From Gemmataceae bacterium (GTDB lineage Bacteria > Planctomycetota > Planctomycetia > Gemmatales > Gemmataceae), in assembly GCA_028288765.1 (NCBI GenBank), contig JAQGHQ010000272.1, positions 32,381 to 96,380 on the forward strand: a stretch of DNA of 64,000 bases, written 5' to 3'. Both the position numbers and the translations under genes were made by a program. Position 1 is the first letter of the stretch; every line of letters starts with the position of its first letter. This document shows positions 8,938 through 17,478 of the stretch, one piece after another. The notes under the pieces were generated by a model. It saw nothing but the letters and a program-made list of their open reading frames with translations. It searched no databases and was not told where the DNA came from.

Positions 8938-8974
8938 CGTTCGGCCTCCGTGTGGGAACTGGGTGGGGAAAGGA

Positions 8975-9187
8975 TCACCGCCCCGCGGCGGGCCGGTCGG
9001 GACTGTCGCCCGGTTGCCGGCGGGACGTGCTCGGGTCGGCGGCGGAATCGGCCTTTTCGCCGCTCGGGGTAGCCTCGTAGGGCGAGCTGTCGGCGCCGCC
9101 CGCGGCCTCGTCCACCCGCCCGCGGTGCGGGCCGTAGGGGGACGTCGGCTTGTCGGGCTCGCGGCCCGGGTCGCGCTGGTTCGGCAC
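8975..9187 (-). CDS. small hydrophilic protein, GTG start
   Basis: A 70-residue product rich in Pro, Asp, Ser, Arg and Gly with no hydrophobic segment, probably intrinsically disordered. The GTG at 9185-9187 follows an AAGGAGA site at good spacing, which supports a real gene. It sits between the SDR and DUF892 genes on the same strand with gaps of 96 and 37 bases. Small disordered proteins of this kind are common among stress genes, but no function can be assigned. Confidence 0.6.
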   Translation of the reverse strand: MPNQRDPGREPDKPTSPYGPHRGRVDEAAGGADSSPYEATPSGEKADSAADPSTSRRQPGDSPDRPAAGR

Positions 9188-9283
9188 GAAAGGTCTCCTT
9201 TCGGGGAGCGGGTCGCTCTCGTCCGCGACGCGAGGGTCTGGACCTGTACCGCGGGAGAACTGGGCCCCGCTTCGTTTCCGGGG

Positions 9284-10330
9284 TCAGTGGGTTCCGCCGG
9301 CGGGAAGCGGCCGGGTCGGGATGCCCACCCGGATCTCGTTGTTGCGGGCCGAGGCGCGGTCGCTCAGGGTGGTGAACATCCCGGGGGTGGCGGCCCGGCA
9401 GGCGTACCCCTTGACCCGTTGCGGCCCGATCCCGCCAGGGTCTGGCAGAATGAATCGGTTGGCCGCCGCGAGGACAGCCGACACCAGGCCCGGGAACAGG
9501 GCCTGCGCGACCACCGCCGCCTTTGCCGGGATTGTCAGCACCACCTCGGCGTCCCCGAGCGCGACCCCGCGCAGGATCTGCCGGGCCGCCCGCTCGGCGT
9601 TCATCGAGAACCCGGGGATGGCGTTCCCGATCGCGAACCAGCGGTACTCCTCTTCGTGCCGGCCCTTGAACTCGGCCTGGATGTGGCTCCCGGTCCGCAT
9701 CAGCCCGGGACAGACGGTGGTGACCACGATCCCGTACCGGGCCAGCTCCGCCCGCAGCCCGTGCGAAAGCCCGACCAAGGCGAACTTCCCGACGACGTAC
9801 GGGAGCATGTGCGGGACGGCGACTTTCCCCCCGAACGACGAGATGTTAACGATCCGCCCCGTCCGCCGCGCCTTCATCTCGGGTACGACCTCGAGCGTGG
9901 TGTACAGGCTCGCCCAGAGGTGGGTCTTGAGCGACAGCTCGAACTCCTCCAGCCGGGTGTCCTCAAGGGCCCCGACCCCGATGATTCCGGCGTTGTTGAC
10001 GAGCACGTCGACCGGCCCGAGCCGCTGCCGGGCGACCGCGACGAACTCCCGCACCCGGTCCCGGTCGGTCACATCGCACTCGACCGCAACCACCCGCGCG
10101 CCGGTCAGGACGAGTTCTTCAAAGGCCGACGTTAGCTCGTCCGGGTCGCGGGAGCAGATCGCGAGACTGGCACCCCGCGCGGCCAGTTCCCGGGCTAGGA
10201 CCAGCCCGAGCCCTCGTGACCCACCGGTAAGCAGGACGTTCTTCCCGCGGAAGTCGTAGCCCGGCCACAGCCAGCGGTACGTCATGTACGCCCCCGCGCC
10301 CGCGGCGGCGAGTGTCGCGAAGCGGTTCAT
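9284..10330 (-). CDS. short-chain dehydrogenase/reductase with N-terminal hydrophobic segment
   Basis: A 348-residue SDR. The cofactor motif TGGSRGLG is at 35-42, NNAG at 112-115, the catalytic Ser in NISSFGG near 164, and Y178-x3-K182. The Asp after beta-strand 2 is replaced by SRDPDE, which suggests NADP preference. Residues 4-23 are hydrophobic and may anchor it to a membrane. The ATG at 10330 is preferred because GGAGA lies seven bases upstream; another ATG four codons earlier is possible. It is probably the first gene of an operon with the small hydrophilic protein and DUF892. The substrate is unknown. Confidence 0.9.
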   Translation of the reverse strand: MNRFATLAAAGAGAYMTYRWLWPGYDFRGKNVLLTGGSRGLGLVLARELAARGASLAICSRDPDELTSAFEELVLTGARVVAVECDVTDRDRVREFVAVARQRLGPVDVLVNNAGIIGVGALEDTRLEEFELSLKTHLWASLYTTLEVVPEMKARRTGRIVNISSFGGKVAVPHMLPYVVGKFALVGLSHGLRAELARYGIVVTTVCPGLMRTGSHIQAEFKGRHEEEYRWFAIGNAIPGFSMNAERAARQILRGVALGDAEVVLTIPAKAAVVAQALFPGLVSAVLAAANRFILPDPGGIGPQRVKGYACRAATPGMFTTLSDRASARNNEIRVGIPTRPLPAGGTH

Positions 10331-10378
10331 GCGGTTCTCCATGTGGTCGGCCGGTGAAGGAACCAGCGTCAAATGAGG

Positions 10379-10394
10379 AGCATTCCGGGTGCCA
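10379..10394 (-). promoter_or_regulatory. sigma54-type promoter of the SDR operon
   Basis: The minus strand reads TGGCACCCGGAATGCT, with a near-consensus -24 element (TGGCACC), N10 spacing and a -12 GC. The predicted start near 10367 leaves a leader of about 37 bases. Confidence 0.6.
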
Positions 10395-10554
10395 GATGAG
10401 CCGGCGCGAAAACCCGGGGGTCGGATTTGAAATCCGAATCGCCCTCCGGAGTTAGCGGGAGTTGGAACCGGCCGAGGTGGACAGTGGTCTGTGTTTCGGC
10501 CGGGCGGTGCGGCCGGTTGGCCGCACCGCCCGGGTCGGCGCACGGAGGACAGGA

Positions 10555-11094
10555 TTACTTGTCGGTCCCCTTTTCACCCTTGTCGAGACTCTTGGCCATC
10601 TTGAGATGGTCCTTCAGGGTCGGCAGGGTCTTCACGGCGAAGTCTTTCAGGTCCGAGTTCTTGGCCTCCTTACTCGCCCGCTCGAACAGGGCCACGTCCT
10701 CCTCGTGGTCCTTGACCATGTGCTTGACGTACGCCTTGTCAAACTCCGCCCCCTTGATCTTCGAGAACTTCTCGAGGTGCTGCTGGTGGTGGCTCAGCAG
10801 GGTAGTCGGGAGGCCGAGGCCGGCCTTCTTGGCGACCTCTTCCAGGTCCTTGTTCGCCTTGGTGTGGTCGGTCACCATCCGCTCGCCGAACTTCTTTACG
10901 TCCTCGCTCGAGGCGTTCTCCTTGGCGATCTGGCCGAGAGCGACTTCGTACTTCCCGCCGCTGGCAGCCTTGACGACGAACACGTCGTCGGAGAACGGCA
11001 CATCCTTGCCGGACTTCTTGCTGTCGGCACTGAGCGTGATGGTCCCGAGCAAGAGTCCGCATGCGGCCGCGGCCGCGCGAGTCAGGCTTTGCAT
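10555..11094 (-). CDS. exported DUF4142 protein
   Basis: A 179-residue protein with a signal peptide (cleavage near TLSAD). It has the DUF4142 pattern of a helical bundle with repeated acidic and His pairs: AASGGKYEVALGQIA, MVTDHTKANKDLEEVAKK, YVKHMVKDHEEDVALFERAS and LPTLKDHLKMAKSLD. Family members are periplasmic, ferritin-like in architecture, and frequent in stress islands. No enzymatic activity is established. The start chosen gives the signal peptide directly. A sigma54-type site lies about 60 bases upstream. Confidence 0.88.
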   Translation of the reverse strand: MQSLTRAAAAACGLLLGTITLSADSKKSGKDVPFSDDVFVVKAASGGKYEVALGQIAKENASSEDVKKFGERMVTDHTKANKDLEEVAKKAGLGLPTTLLSHHQQHLEKFSKIKGAEFDKAYVKHMVKDHEEDVALFERASKEAKNSDLKDFAVKTLPTLKDHLKMAKSLDKGEKGTDK

Positions 11095-11153
11095 CAGACG
11101 GTCCTCGTCGTGGTTCAGGAATTTGCCCCCGAAAGCCGGACGCGGCAGTGAGT

Positions 11154-11169
11154 CGCAACTCGGATGCCG
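11154..11169 (-). promoter_or_regulatory. sigma54-type promoter of the DUF4142 gene
   Basis: The minus strand reads CGGCATCCGAGTTGCG, with GG-N10-GC spacing, GGCA in the -24 box and TTGC in the -12 box. The predicted start near 11143 gives a leader of about 49 bases, similar to the other sites in this region. Confidence 0.55.
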
Positions 11170-11338
11170 GGGGACGGAACCCCTCGCGGACCGCGGCATC
11201 CGCGGCCGCCCGGACCGGGATCAGGAACCGGCGTTCGCAACGCAACAGGAAGGAACTTGGACCGAATAGGAATTGCCCGGGTTCGGGCCGCGACAGGGAA
11301 CTATCGTTCCCGAGGAGGGCACCGGGGTGCGCGGGGGG

Positions 11339-12736
11339 TCACCCTTTCCCGACGAACGACTGGCGGTCGATCCCGTACTCCGCGATCTTGGCGGTCAGAC
11401 TCCGGCGGCAATACCCGCAGAGGGTGGCCGCCCGGCCGACATGCCCGCGGGTCTTCCGGAGCGCCTTGACGATGTACCGCTTTTCGAGCCGGACGGCGGT
11501 GTCGCGGAGCAGGTCCCGGAGCGGCCGGCCGAGGTCGACGACGGCCGGGACCGGGCCGGCGATCGCCCGGTTCAATTCCGGCGGAAGGTGGGCCGGCTCG
11601 ATCACGTCCGCCGGGTTGACCACGCACGCGCGCTCGATCGCGTTCTCCAGCTCCCGGATGTTCCCGGGCCACGGGTAGCGGCCGAGCCGGTCCAGGGCCG
11701 CCGGCGAGATCTGCTTCGGCCGGTTCCCGGGGCGGGCGTACTTGTGGCAGAAGTACGCCGCCAGGGCGGGCACGTCGTCCGGCCGCCCGCGGAGCGGGGG
11801 GAGGTCGATCCGGACCACGTTCAGCCGGTAGTAGAGGTCCTCCCGGAACTGCCCCTTCCGGACCAGCTTCCGGAGCGGGCGGTTGGTCGCCGCGATCACC
11901 CGGACGTCGACGGCAATCGGGTCCGTCCCCCCGACCCGTTCGAACCGCCGCTCCTGGAGGACGCGCAGGAGCTTCACCTGCATCAGCGCGGGCACGTCCC
12001 CGACCTCGTCGAGGAACAGCGTGCCGCCGTGGGCGAGTTCGAACTTGCCGATTCGCTGCCGGTCGGCCCCGGTGAACGCCCCCTTCTCGTGCCCGAATAG
12101 CTCGCTCTCCAGCAGTGTGGCCGGGACGGCCGCGCAGTTCACCACGACGAACGGCCCGGTCCGGCCGACCGAGGCCGCGTGGATGGCCCGGGCCAGCTGC
12201 TCCTTTCCGGTCCCAGTCTCGCCCTGGATGAGGACCGTTGTGGTGGTCGGGCCGACATCCCGGATCAGGGCGAAGATGGTATGCATCCGCGGGTTCCGGC
12301 TGACGACCCCGTAGAACCGTTCCGGCCCGACCACGGCCGCATCCCGGACGACGTCGTCCACGATCCGGCGGACCCGGTCCGGCTCCAGGGGCTTCGGGAG
12401 GAAGTCGTCGGCCCCGGCGCGGACCGCCCGGACGGCGGCGTCAATGGTCGGGTCCGCGGCGACGACCACCATCCGGACCGGCCGGCGGGCCCGCCGGACC
12501 TCCCGCACCAGATCCACCCCGCCGGTCCCGAGGTCGGCGAGGCACAACCGGAACGGCCCGGCGGCGAGGAGGCCGAGCGCGGCCCGCACGCCGTCCGTCG
12601 CGACGACCTCGACCCGCGGGTCGGCCGCGAACAGGCCTCGAAGACTGGCCCGGTCGCCCACCGCCCCGTCGACGATCAGGACACGCGGGGGCAGGACCGG
12701 GTCGGCCAGCTGGTCGGAACTGGGGGGTCTCTCCAT
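11339..12736 (-). CDS. sigma54-dependent response regulator (NtrC type)
   Basis: A 465-residue activator of RNA polymerase-sigma54. A receiver-like domain occupies about 18-125, with the likely phosphoacceptor Asp at 68 and Lys at 115. The AAA+ domain follows, with Walker A GETGTGKE at 172-179, the sigma54-contacting loop GAFTGA at 219-224, and Walker B TLFLDE at 239-244. A Fis-type helix-turn-helix is at the C-terminus (VGRAATLCGYCRRSLTAKI). The receiver is degenerate: the usual acidic pair is DG (23-24) and the conserved Thr/Ser is Ala (near 93), so phosphorylation may be weak or absent. No kinase gene is adjacent. It sits inside the cluster of sigma54-type promoters and is the obvious candidate activator for them. 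Confidence 0.95.
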   Translation of the reverse strand: MERPPSSDQLADPVLPPRVLIVDGAVGDRASLRGLFAADPRVEVVATDGVRAALGLLAAGPFRLCLADLGTGGVDLVREVRRARRPVRMVVVAADPTIDAAVRAVRAGADDFLPKPLEPDRVRRIVDDVVRDAAVVGPERFYGVVSRNPRMHTIFALIRDVGPTTTTVLIQGETGTGKEQLARAIHAASVGRTGPFVVVNCAAVPATLLESELFGHEKGAFTGADRQRIGKFELAHGGTLFLDEVGDVPALMQVKLLRVLQERRFERVGGTDPIAVDVRVIAATNRPLRKLVRKGQFREDLYYRLNVVRIDLPPLRGRPDDVPALAAYFCHKYARPGNRPKQISPAALDRLGRYPWPGNIRELENAIERACVVNPADVIEPAHLPPELNRAIAGPVPAVVDLGRPLRDLLRDTAVRLEKRYIVKALRKTRGHVGRAATLCGYCRRSLTAKIAEYGIDRQSFVGKG

Positions 12737-12963
12737 GTCCGGTGCCGGGGGGTGGCAGAACTGGGCGTACGATCCCGGGTAAAACCGCGCGACGTCCGGC
12801 GGGCATCCGTTCCATTCACCCGCCCCGGTTCGCGATTCTGGGCGGGCTCGAACTCCAGGACCTTGCATCGTACCGGCCGCGAATCCGCTCGGTAAACACG
12901 CCGCGCGGCCGGTTCGGGTTCACCGGGCGGCCGGGCGAGAGAGGCCGGGGATGGACCGCCCCG

Positions 12964-14136
12964 TCACGGCTTGAGCACGCATTTGATGCACTCGTCCTTC
13001 TCGCGGAGGAACGTCCGGTACGCCGTCGGGGCGTCGGCCAGCGAGAACCGGTGGCTGATCACGAACGACGGGTCGATCTCGCCCTTCTCAACCCGGTTCA
13101 GGAGCGGCCGCATGTACTTGTGGGTGTGGGTCTGACCCATCTTGAACGTCAGCCCCTTGGCGAACGCGGCCCCGAACGGGATCTTGTCGATCAGGCCGCC
13201 GTACACCCCGGGGACGGACAGCGTCCCACCCTTGCGGCAGGCCGTCATCGCCTCCCGGAGGACGGCCGGCCGGTCCGACTCCAACATCAGCCCCTGCTTC
13301 ACCCGGTCGTAGACGTGTTCGACCACCGTGGCCCCGTGGGCCTCCATCCCGACCGCGTCGATGCACGCGTCCGGGCCGCGGCCGGCGGTCATCTCGTCGA
13401 GCGCCTCCAGGACGTCCGCCCGGCGGCGGTCGATCGTCTCGGCCCCGCACTCCTCCCGGGCCTTCTTCAGCCGGCCCGCGACCGAGTCGATCCCGATCAC
13501 CCGGGCGGCCCCGAGCAGGTACGCGCTCTTGATCGCGAACAGCCCGACCGGGCCGCACCCCCAGACGGCGATCGTGTCACCCGGCCGGATGTTGCAGTTC
13601 TCGGCGGCCATGTATCCGGTCGGGAAGATGTCCGTCAGGAACAGCACCTTCTCGTCCGGCAGCCCGTCCGGGATCTTGAGCGCGCCGACGTCGGCCATCG
13701 GCACCCGGACGTACTCGGCCTGCCCGCCGGCGTACCCGCCGTACAGGTGCGAGTACCCGAACAGCCCGCCCCCGGAATACCCGTAGACCTTCTCCAGGAC
13801 CCTGGCGTTCGGGTTCGTGTTGTCGCACAGCGACCACATCTGCCCCGCACAGAAGAAGCACTTCCCGCAGGCGATGTTGAACGGGACCGCGACCCGGTCG
13901 CCCTTCTTCAAGGTCGTCACCTTCGGGCCGACTTCGACCACCTCGCCCATGAACTCGTGGCCGAGGATGTCGCCCCGTTCCATCCCCGGGATAAACCCGT
14001 TGTACAGGTGCAGATCAGACCCGCAGATCGCGGTCGTCGTGATCCGAAGGATCGCGTCCCGGGGGTTGAGGATCTTCGGGTCCGGGACCGTCTCGACCTC
14101 GACCTTTTGCTTGCCCCGCCAGCATACGGCCTTCAT
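12964..14136 (-). CDS. zinc-dependent dehydrogenase, formaldehyde dehydrogenase-like
   Basis: A 390-residue MDR enzyme. Catalytic zinc ligands are C38, H60 and E61 (CGSDLH, GHEFMGE). Structural zinc ligands are Cys 90, 93, 96 and 104, and the cofactor fold has [10 protein letters not shown]. It resembles the glutathione-independent formaldehyde dehydrogenase branch, but the substrate cannot be read from sequence. It is a paralogue of the gene at 7138-8367. The ATG at 14136 has GGAGGGGACGAG before it. A hairpin separates it from the SRPBCC gene upstream, so it may have its own promoter; I saw no convincing sigma54 site for it. Confidence 0.9.
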   Translation of the reverse strand: MKAVCWRGKQKVEVETVPDPKILNPRDAILRITTTAICGSDLHLYNGFIPGMERGDILGHEFMGEVVEVGPKVTTLKKGDRVAVPFNIACGKCFFCAGQMWSLCDNTNPNARVLEKVYGYSGGGLFGYSHLYGGYAGGQAEYVRVPMADVGALKIPDGLPDEKVLFLTDIFPTGYMAAENCNIRPGDTIAVWGCGPVGLFAIKSAYLLGAARVIGIDSVAGRLKKAREECGAETIDRRRADVLEALDEMTAGRGPDACIDAVGMEAHGATVVEHVYDRVKQGLMLESDRPAVLREAMTACRKGGTLSVPGVYGGLIDKIPFGAAFAKGLTFKMGQTHTHKYMRPLLNRVEKGEIDPSFVISHRFSLADAPTAYRTFLREKDECIKCVLKP

Positions 14137-14210
14137 CTCGTCCCCTCCATTCCTAGACCGGGGAACCACTCAGATCAGGGAAACGACTCAGAGCCGGGGA
14201 ATAACGAATG

Positions 14211-14281
14211 CCCACCAATGACGAAGGGAAGACTTCAAGGAGCAAACCCGTCCGGGCGATTTCCCTTCGTCAATTGGTGGG
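14211..14281 (-). terminator. inverted repeat below the SRPBCC gene
   Basis: Arms 14211-14230 and 14261-14281 pair over 20 positions with a single bulged base. It lies between the end of the SRPBCC gene and the start of the dehydrogenase gene on the same strand. There is no U tract, so it may be a processed repeat rather than a true terminator. Confidence 0.45.
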
Positions 14282-14299
14282 TCGGTGGTGGGACAGGCG

Positions 14300-15094
14300 T
14301 CATTTCCTGAGTCCCCGCCGGCCGTGCGGCTGGCCCTCGACGGTCGGCACTTCGCCGGCCTCGATGATCTGCTTGAACCGCCTCAGGTCTTCGCGGATCT
14401 GCTGGTCGGGGCTCTCGCCGAAAAGCTTCGCGACCAGCACGCCGACATTCCCCGCCGGCGGGTCGTACTTCAGGCTCACCCGGACTTCCGTCCCGCGGCC
14501 GCCCGGGGCCATCCGGAAGTGGACCGAGCCGGCGGTGTCCACGTCCGACCCCGGGAGCGATCTCCAGGCGATCACCTGGTTCGGGGTATCTGTCACGATC
14601 TCGGCGTCCCACTGGACCGACACCCCGAGCGGGCCCCGGGCGGTCCAGGTCGAGTGCGTGGCGTCGGTCTCCTTGACCTCCCGCAGGTGCGACATGAACT
14701 CCGGCAGGCGCGAGAAATCCCGCCAGAGCCGGTAGACCTCATCGACCGGGGCGTTGACGGTGACCGCGTGCTCGACTTTCATCCCGTGCCCGGCCGCGAC
14801 TGCCGCTCTCGGCCCGGTCTTGCCGGCCGTGGTCACCCCGGCCGCCTGATACACCGGGCAAATCCCGGTCGCCGCCCGGTACACCAGGGCCCCGCCCGCG
14901 AGAAGGCCGAGCAGGTTCAGGCGTTTGCCGACCGCGGCGTTGGCGACGAGGACAGACCCGACTCCCAACGACAGCCACCGCTCCAGGTTACCGACATTGG
15001 TGCGGATACCGGGGGCGCGGTCGACCGCCCGCGCCACCACCGAGTCCGTCCCGGCCGCCGACTTCGCCGCCACAGTCAGTAACGTCCCTGGCAT
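14300..15094 (-). CDS. DUF2892-SRPBCC fusion membrane protein
   Basis: A 264-residue protein in two parts. The N-terminus (about 30-80) matches the DUF2892/YgaP-type inner-membrane pattern: NVGNLERWLSLGVGSVLVANA, then GALVYRAATGICPVYQAAGV. Residues about 105-245 form an SRPBCC (polyketide cyclase/dehydrase) domain, a ligand-binding barrel, with VEHAVTVNAPVDEVYRLWRDFSRLPEF. This fusion is frequent in bacterial stress gene sets, and the ligand is unknown. AGGAGGACGC precedes the ATG. A strong sigma54-type site lies about 50 bases upstream. Confidence 0.88.
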   Translation of the reverse strand: MPGTLLTVAAKSAAGTDSVVARAVDRAPGIRTNVGNLERWLSLGVGSVLVANAAVGKRLNLLGLLAGGALVYRAATGICPVYQAAGVTTAGKTGPRAAVAAGHGMKVEHAVTVNAPVDEVYRLWRDFSRLPEFMSHLREVKETDATHSTWTARGPLGVSVQWDAEIVTDTPNQVIAWRSLPGSDVDTAGSVHFRMAPGGRGTEVRVSLKYDPPAGNVGVLVAKLFGESPDQQIREDLRRFKQIIEAGEVPTVEGQPHGRRGLRK

Positions 15095-15142
15095 GTCCGC
15101 GTCCTCCTCGATCGGGGCAACAGGTCTTGGCAGAGACCCTCA

Positions 15143-15158
15143 GGCAACCGGGGTGCCG
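15143..15158 (-). promoter_or_regulatory. sigma54-type promoter of the DUF2892-SRPBCC gene
   Basis: The minus strand reads CGGCACCCCGGTTGCC. The -24 box (CGGCACC) and -12 box (TTGC) agree with the consensus at GG-N10-GC spacing. The predicted start near 15132 gives a leader of about 38 bases. Confidence 0.6.
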
Positions 15159-15356
15159 TTCCGACGGGAGGGGACAGGAATAAAGGTTTTTGCCGGGCGG
15201 GAGGGGATAATTGTCAATGAGTGGGAACGGCGGTTCCGGCGGACGGGAATACGAATGCCGTGGAACGGAGACGCCCGCGACGGGAACGTCGCGGGCGTCG
15301 GCGGGTGTGGTGCGTCTCACCCCTCTGGCGGGAGGGGGTGTTGGGCCGGGGACGGA

Positions 15357-16343
15357 TCAGTCGCCGCCCTTCGGGTTCAGCATCTGCCCGATGGCGGACC
15401 CGGTCAGCTTAGCGGACACGACCACGCCCTTGTCCTTCACGGTGCTCTTGAGGGTCTTGGCCGCTTCGGCCAGAGGCTTCATCTGCGGATTCTGGGCGGT
15501 CAGAAACGGGAGCAGCCCCTTGATCTGCATGAGCCCGTCCTCGATCGTCTTGCCCATCTCGTCGGCCGCGTCCGCGTCCTTCATGCCAAAGGTGATCTCG
15601 GCCGTCACGTCGGCGGTCACCCGGACCACGGCGGAAACGGTGTCCAGCTTGGCGAGCTGGGCCGGGAGGTTCGGGCCACCGGCCCCGGGCGGGATCTTGA
15701 GGTTATCGAGCTTGCCCTTGGCCACCCACGCCACCCACACCGACGCCTTGTCGTCCATCTTGGTAATCAAAGCGGACAGGTCCTTACTGACGGCCGGCTT
15801 CTTGCTCTCCCCGGCGGTCGCCAGGGCGGTGCTGATGGACTTTTTGTCGACCCCGAGGACCACGGTGCTCTCGTCCACCACCGTCCCGTACATCGGGTTC
15901 CCGGTGTCAGGCTGGTACTTGAACATCACGTCCTTGCCGTCTTTGACCAGCGAGAAGTGATCGCCGTCCTTCTTGGTCTGGGCCTCGGCCGCCTTGTACA
16001 GCTTGTCCGGGTCGAACTTCCCGTGGACGATGACCAGGAACTTGACGTCCGTCTGGTCTTTCCCGGACCCCCCGATCACGACCTTCTCGATGTCCTTGAG
16101 CGGGTCGAGCCCGAGTTCCTTCATGAACTTCTGGGCGTCGTTCCCCTGGAGGGCCTGCTTGATCTGCTCCAAGGCGTACTTCTTGACGATCTCGGACTCG
16201 AGGACCTGGTTGACGTTGAAGGAGAACGCGAATTCGGCATCGGCGGGGAGGAGCTTGTCCGGGTCGGCGGCTCGTGCGGTCGGGGCCCCGGCCAGTACCA
16301 CGGCCGAAAAAGCCCCAAGCCCCAGGCGGGACAGGCGGATCAT
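15357..16343 (-). CDS. exported protein of unknown function
   Basis: A 328-residue protein with a clear signal peptide (cleavage near TARAAD) when started at the ATG at 16343. The mature part alternates Lys/Asp-rich helices and strands (ADAEFAFSFNVNQVLESEIVKK, DVKFLVIVHGKFDPDKLYKA, TAEITFGMKDADAADEMG). This resembles planctomycete exported proteins that look like DUF3352-type solute or lipid carriers, but I cannot name it with confidence. No neighbouring gene suggests a role. Confidence 0.75.
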   Translation of the reverse strand: MIRLSRLGLGAFSAVVLAGAPTARAADPDKLLPADAEFAFSFNVNQVLESEIVKKYALEQIKQALQGNDAQKFMKELGLDPLKDIEKVVIGGSGKDQTDVKFLVIVHGKFDPDKLYKAAEAQTKKDGDHFSLVKDGKDVMFKYQPDTGNPMYGTVVDESTVVLGVDKKSISTALATAGESKKPAVSKDLSALITKMDDKASVWVAWVAKGKLDNLKIPPGAGGPNLPAQLAKLDTVSAVVRVTADVTAEITFGMKDADAADEMGKTIEDGLMQIKGLLPFLTAQNPQMKPLAEAAKTLKSTVKDKGVVVSAKLTGSAIGQMLNPKGGD

Positions 16344-16649
16344 GGGGAAGACATCCTTTCTATGGGTGAAGGCGGGTCGTCGGGGGGGTTGCGGCCCCAA
16401 TGGCTGTCAACCGGTAGGCAGGACCGGCCACGGCGTATTGTACCCGGCGCGGTGGAAGGTGGTTTCGGATTCCGGCGGCGGAATGGGACACTCGGGGGAG
16501 CCGATACAAGAACCCGGTGAGGCGGTCGCATTTTCGTCGGTGCCGGGGTACCCGCTCGCGGGTCCGCGGCACCGACCCAGATCGGGCCGGACGGCCCAGT
16601 TTCTGGGCAGATCCAACGCGCCCGGCGCGACCCGGAGGGCAGCCCCCCG
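16344..16649. other. intergenic region with small hairpin
   Basis: No gene seen. A perfect 10-bp inverted repeat (16536-16545 with 16567-16576) is present. The sequence GCGGTCGCATTT just before it and the arm CGGCACCGAC recur near 53780-53840, so this may be a remnant of an interspersed repeat. Confidence 0.4.
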
Positions 16650-17162
16650 CTATACCCGCACGGCGAGGGCGGCGACGATCCGGCGGCAGAAGGCCGGGAG
16701 GTCGTCCGGGCCCCGGGCGGTGATCAGGTTCCCGTCCCGGAGCACGGCCTCGTCGCGGTAGTTCGCCCCGGCCGCCCGCACGTCGTCCCGGATGCCCGGG
16801 TCGCAGGTCACGGTCCGCCCGTCGAGCACCCCGGCGCTGATCAACAGCTGGGCCCCGTGCCCGATCGCCGCGACCCGCATCCCGCCGTCCTGCACGAACG
16901 TCCGGGTCACGTCCACGGCCTCTTCCAGCTGCCGGAGTTTCTCGACCGCCGGCCCGTCCGGGATGATCAGGGTGTCGAACTCGGCCGGGTTCACCTCGTG
17001 GATGCGGGCGTCCGGCTCGATCCGGTAGCCGTGCAACCCGGTCAGGCCGTGCATCATCGGCCCGGCCAGCCGCACGTCCACCCCTTCTTCCCGCAGCCGG
17101 TACCACGGGAGGAATAGTGTCAGGTCCTCGAACCCGTCGGCCACCAGAATCAGGGCTTTCAT
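16650..17162 (-). CDS. DJ-1/PfpI-family protein lacking the catalytic cysteine
   Basis: A 170-residue class I glutamine amidotransferase-like fold. It begins MKALILVADGFEDLTL, where Glu 12 is the conserved acid next to the nucleophile pocket. The nucleophile elbow that normally reads A-I-C-H-G-P is A-I-G101-H-G-A here, so the cysteine used by PfpI proteases, glyoxalases and DJ-1 chaperones is Gly. A hydrolase or deglycase reaction of the usual type is therefore not expected; a binding or regulatory role is more likely. The gene stands alone, divergent from the AsmA-like gene. Confidence 0.85.
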   Translation of the reverse strand: MKALILVADGFEDLTLFLPWYRLREEGVDVRLAGPMMHGLTGLHGYRIEPDARIHEVNPAEFDTLIIPDGPAVEKLRQLEEAVDVTRTFVQDGGMRVAAIGHGAQLLISAGVLDGRTVTCDPGIRDDVRAAGANYRDEAVLRDGNLITARGPDDLPAFCRRIVAALAVRV

Positions 17163-17478
17163 GCGGTCCGCCTCGTCTCGGAATGTCACCGTGAGTGCCT
17201 GTACCGATTTTATGCCAGGGTCGTTATCGGCGGAAGCCCGGGTCGGACCGTAGGGCTGTCGGATCTTTCCTGCTCCCCCCGGCTTGCCCAGTCCCGCCCG
17301 CCCCCCGGAGGGCGCGGTAACCACCGACAGGATCAGCCTTTCCTTCCGTGGCCCGCACCCGGCGCCCGGCAATTCTCCCCCCGCACTCGGAATTGACCAG
17401 AACCCGACCCCTCCGTAATATCCCGCCGCTCTCCGGCCCTCCGTTCACTCGGGTCCGGCGGCAGGAACCGGGGCGGGT

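Noticed and set aside
12840..12900. Sigma54-type site upstream of the activator gene itself
   Set aside because: A GG-N10-GC match exists near 12863-12880 but agrees poorly with the rest of the consensus and is over 100 bases from the start; chance matches are common in such GC-rich DNA.
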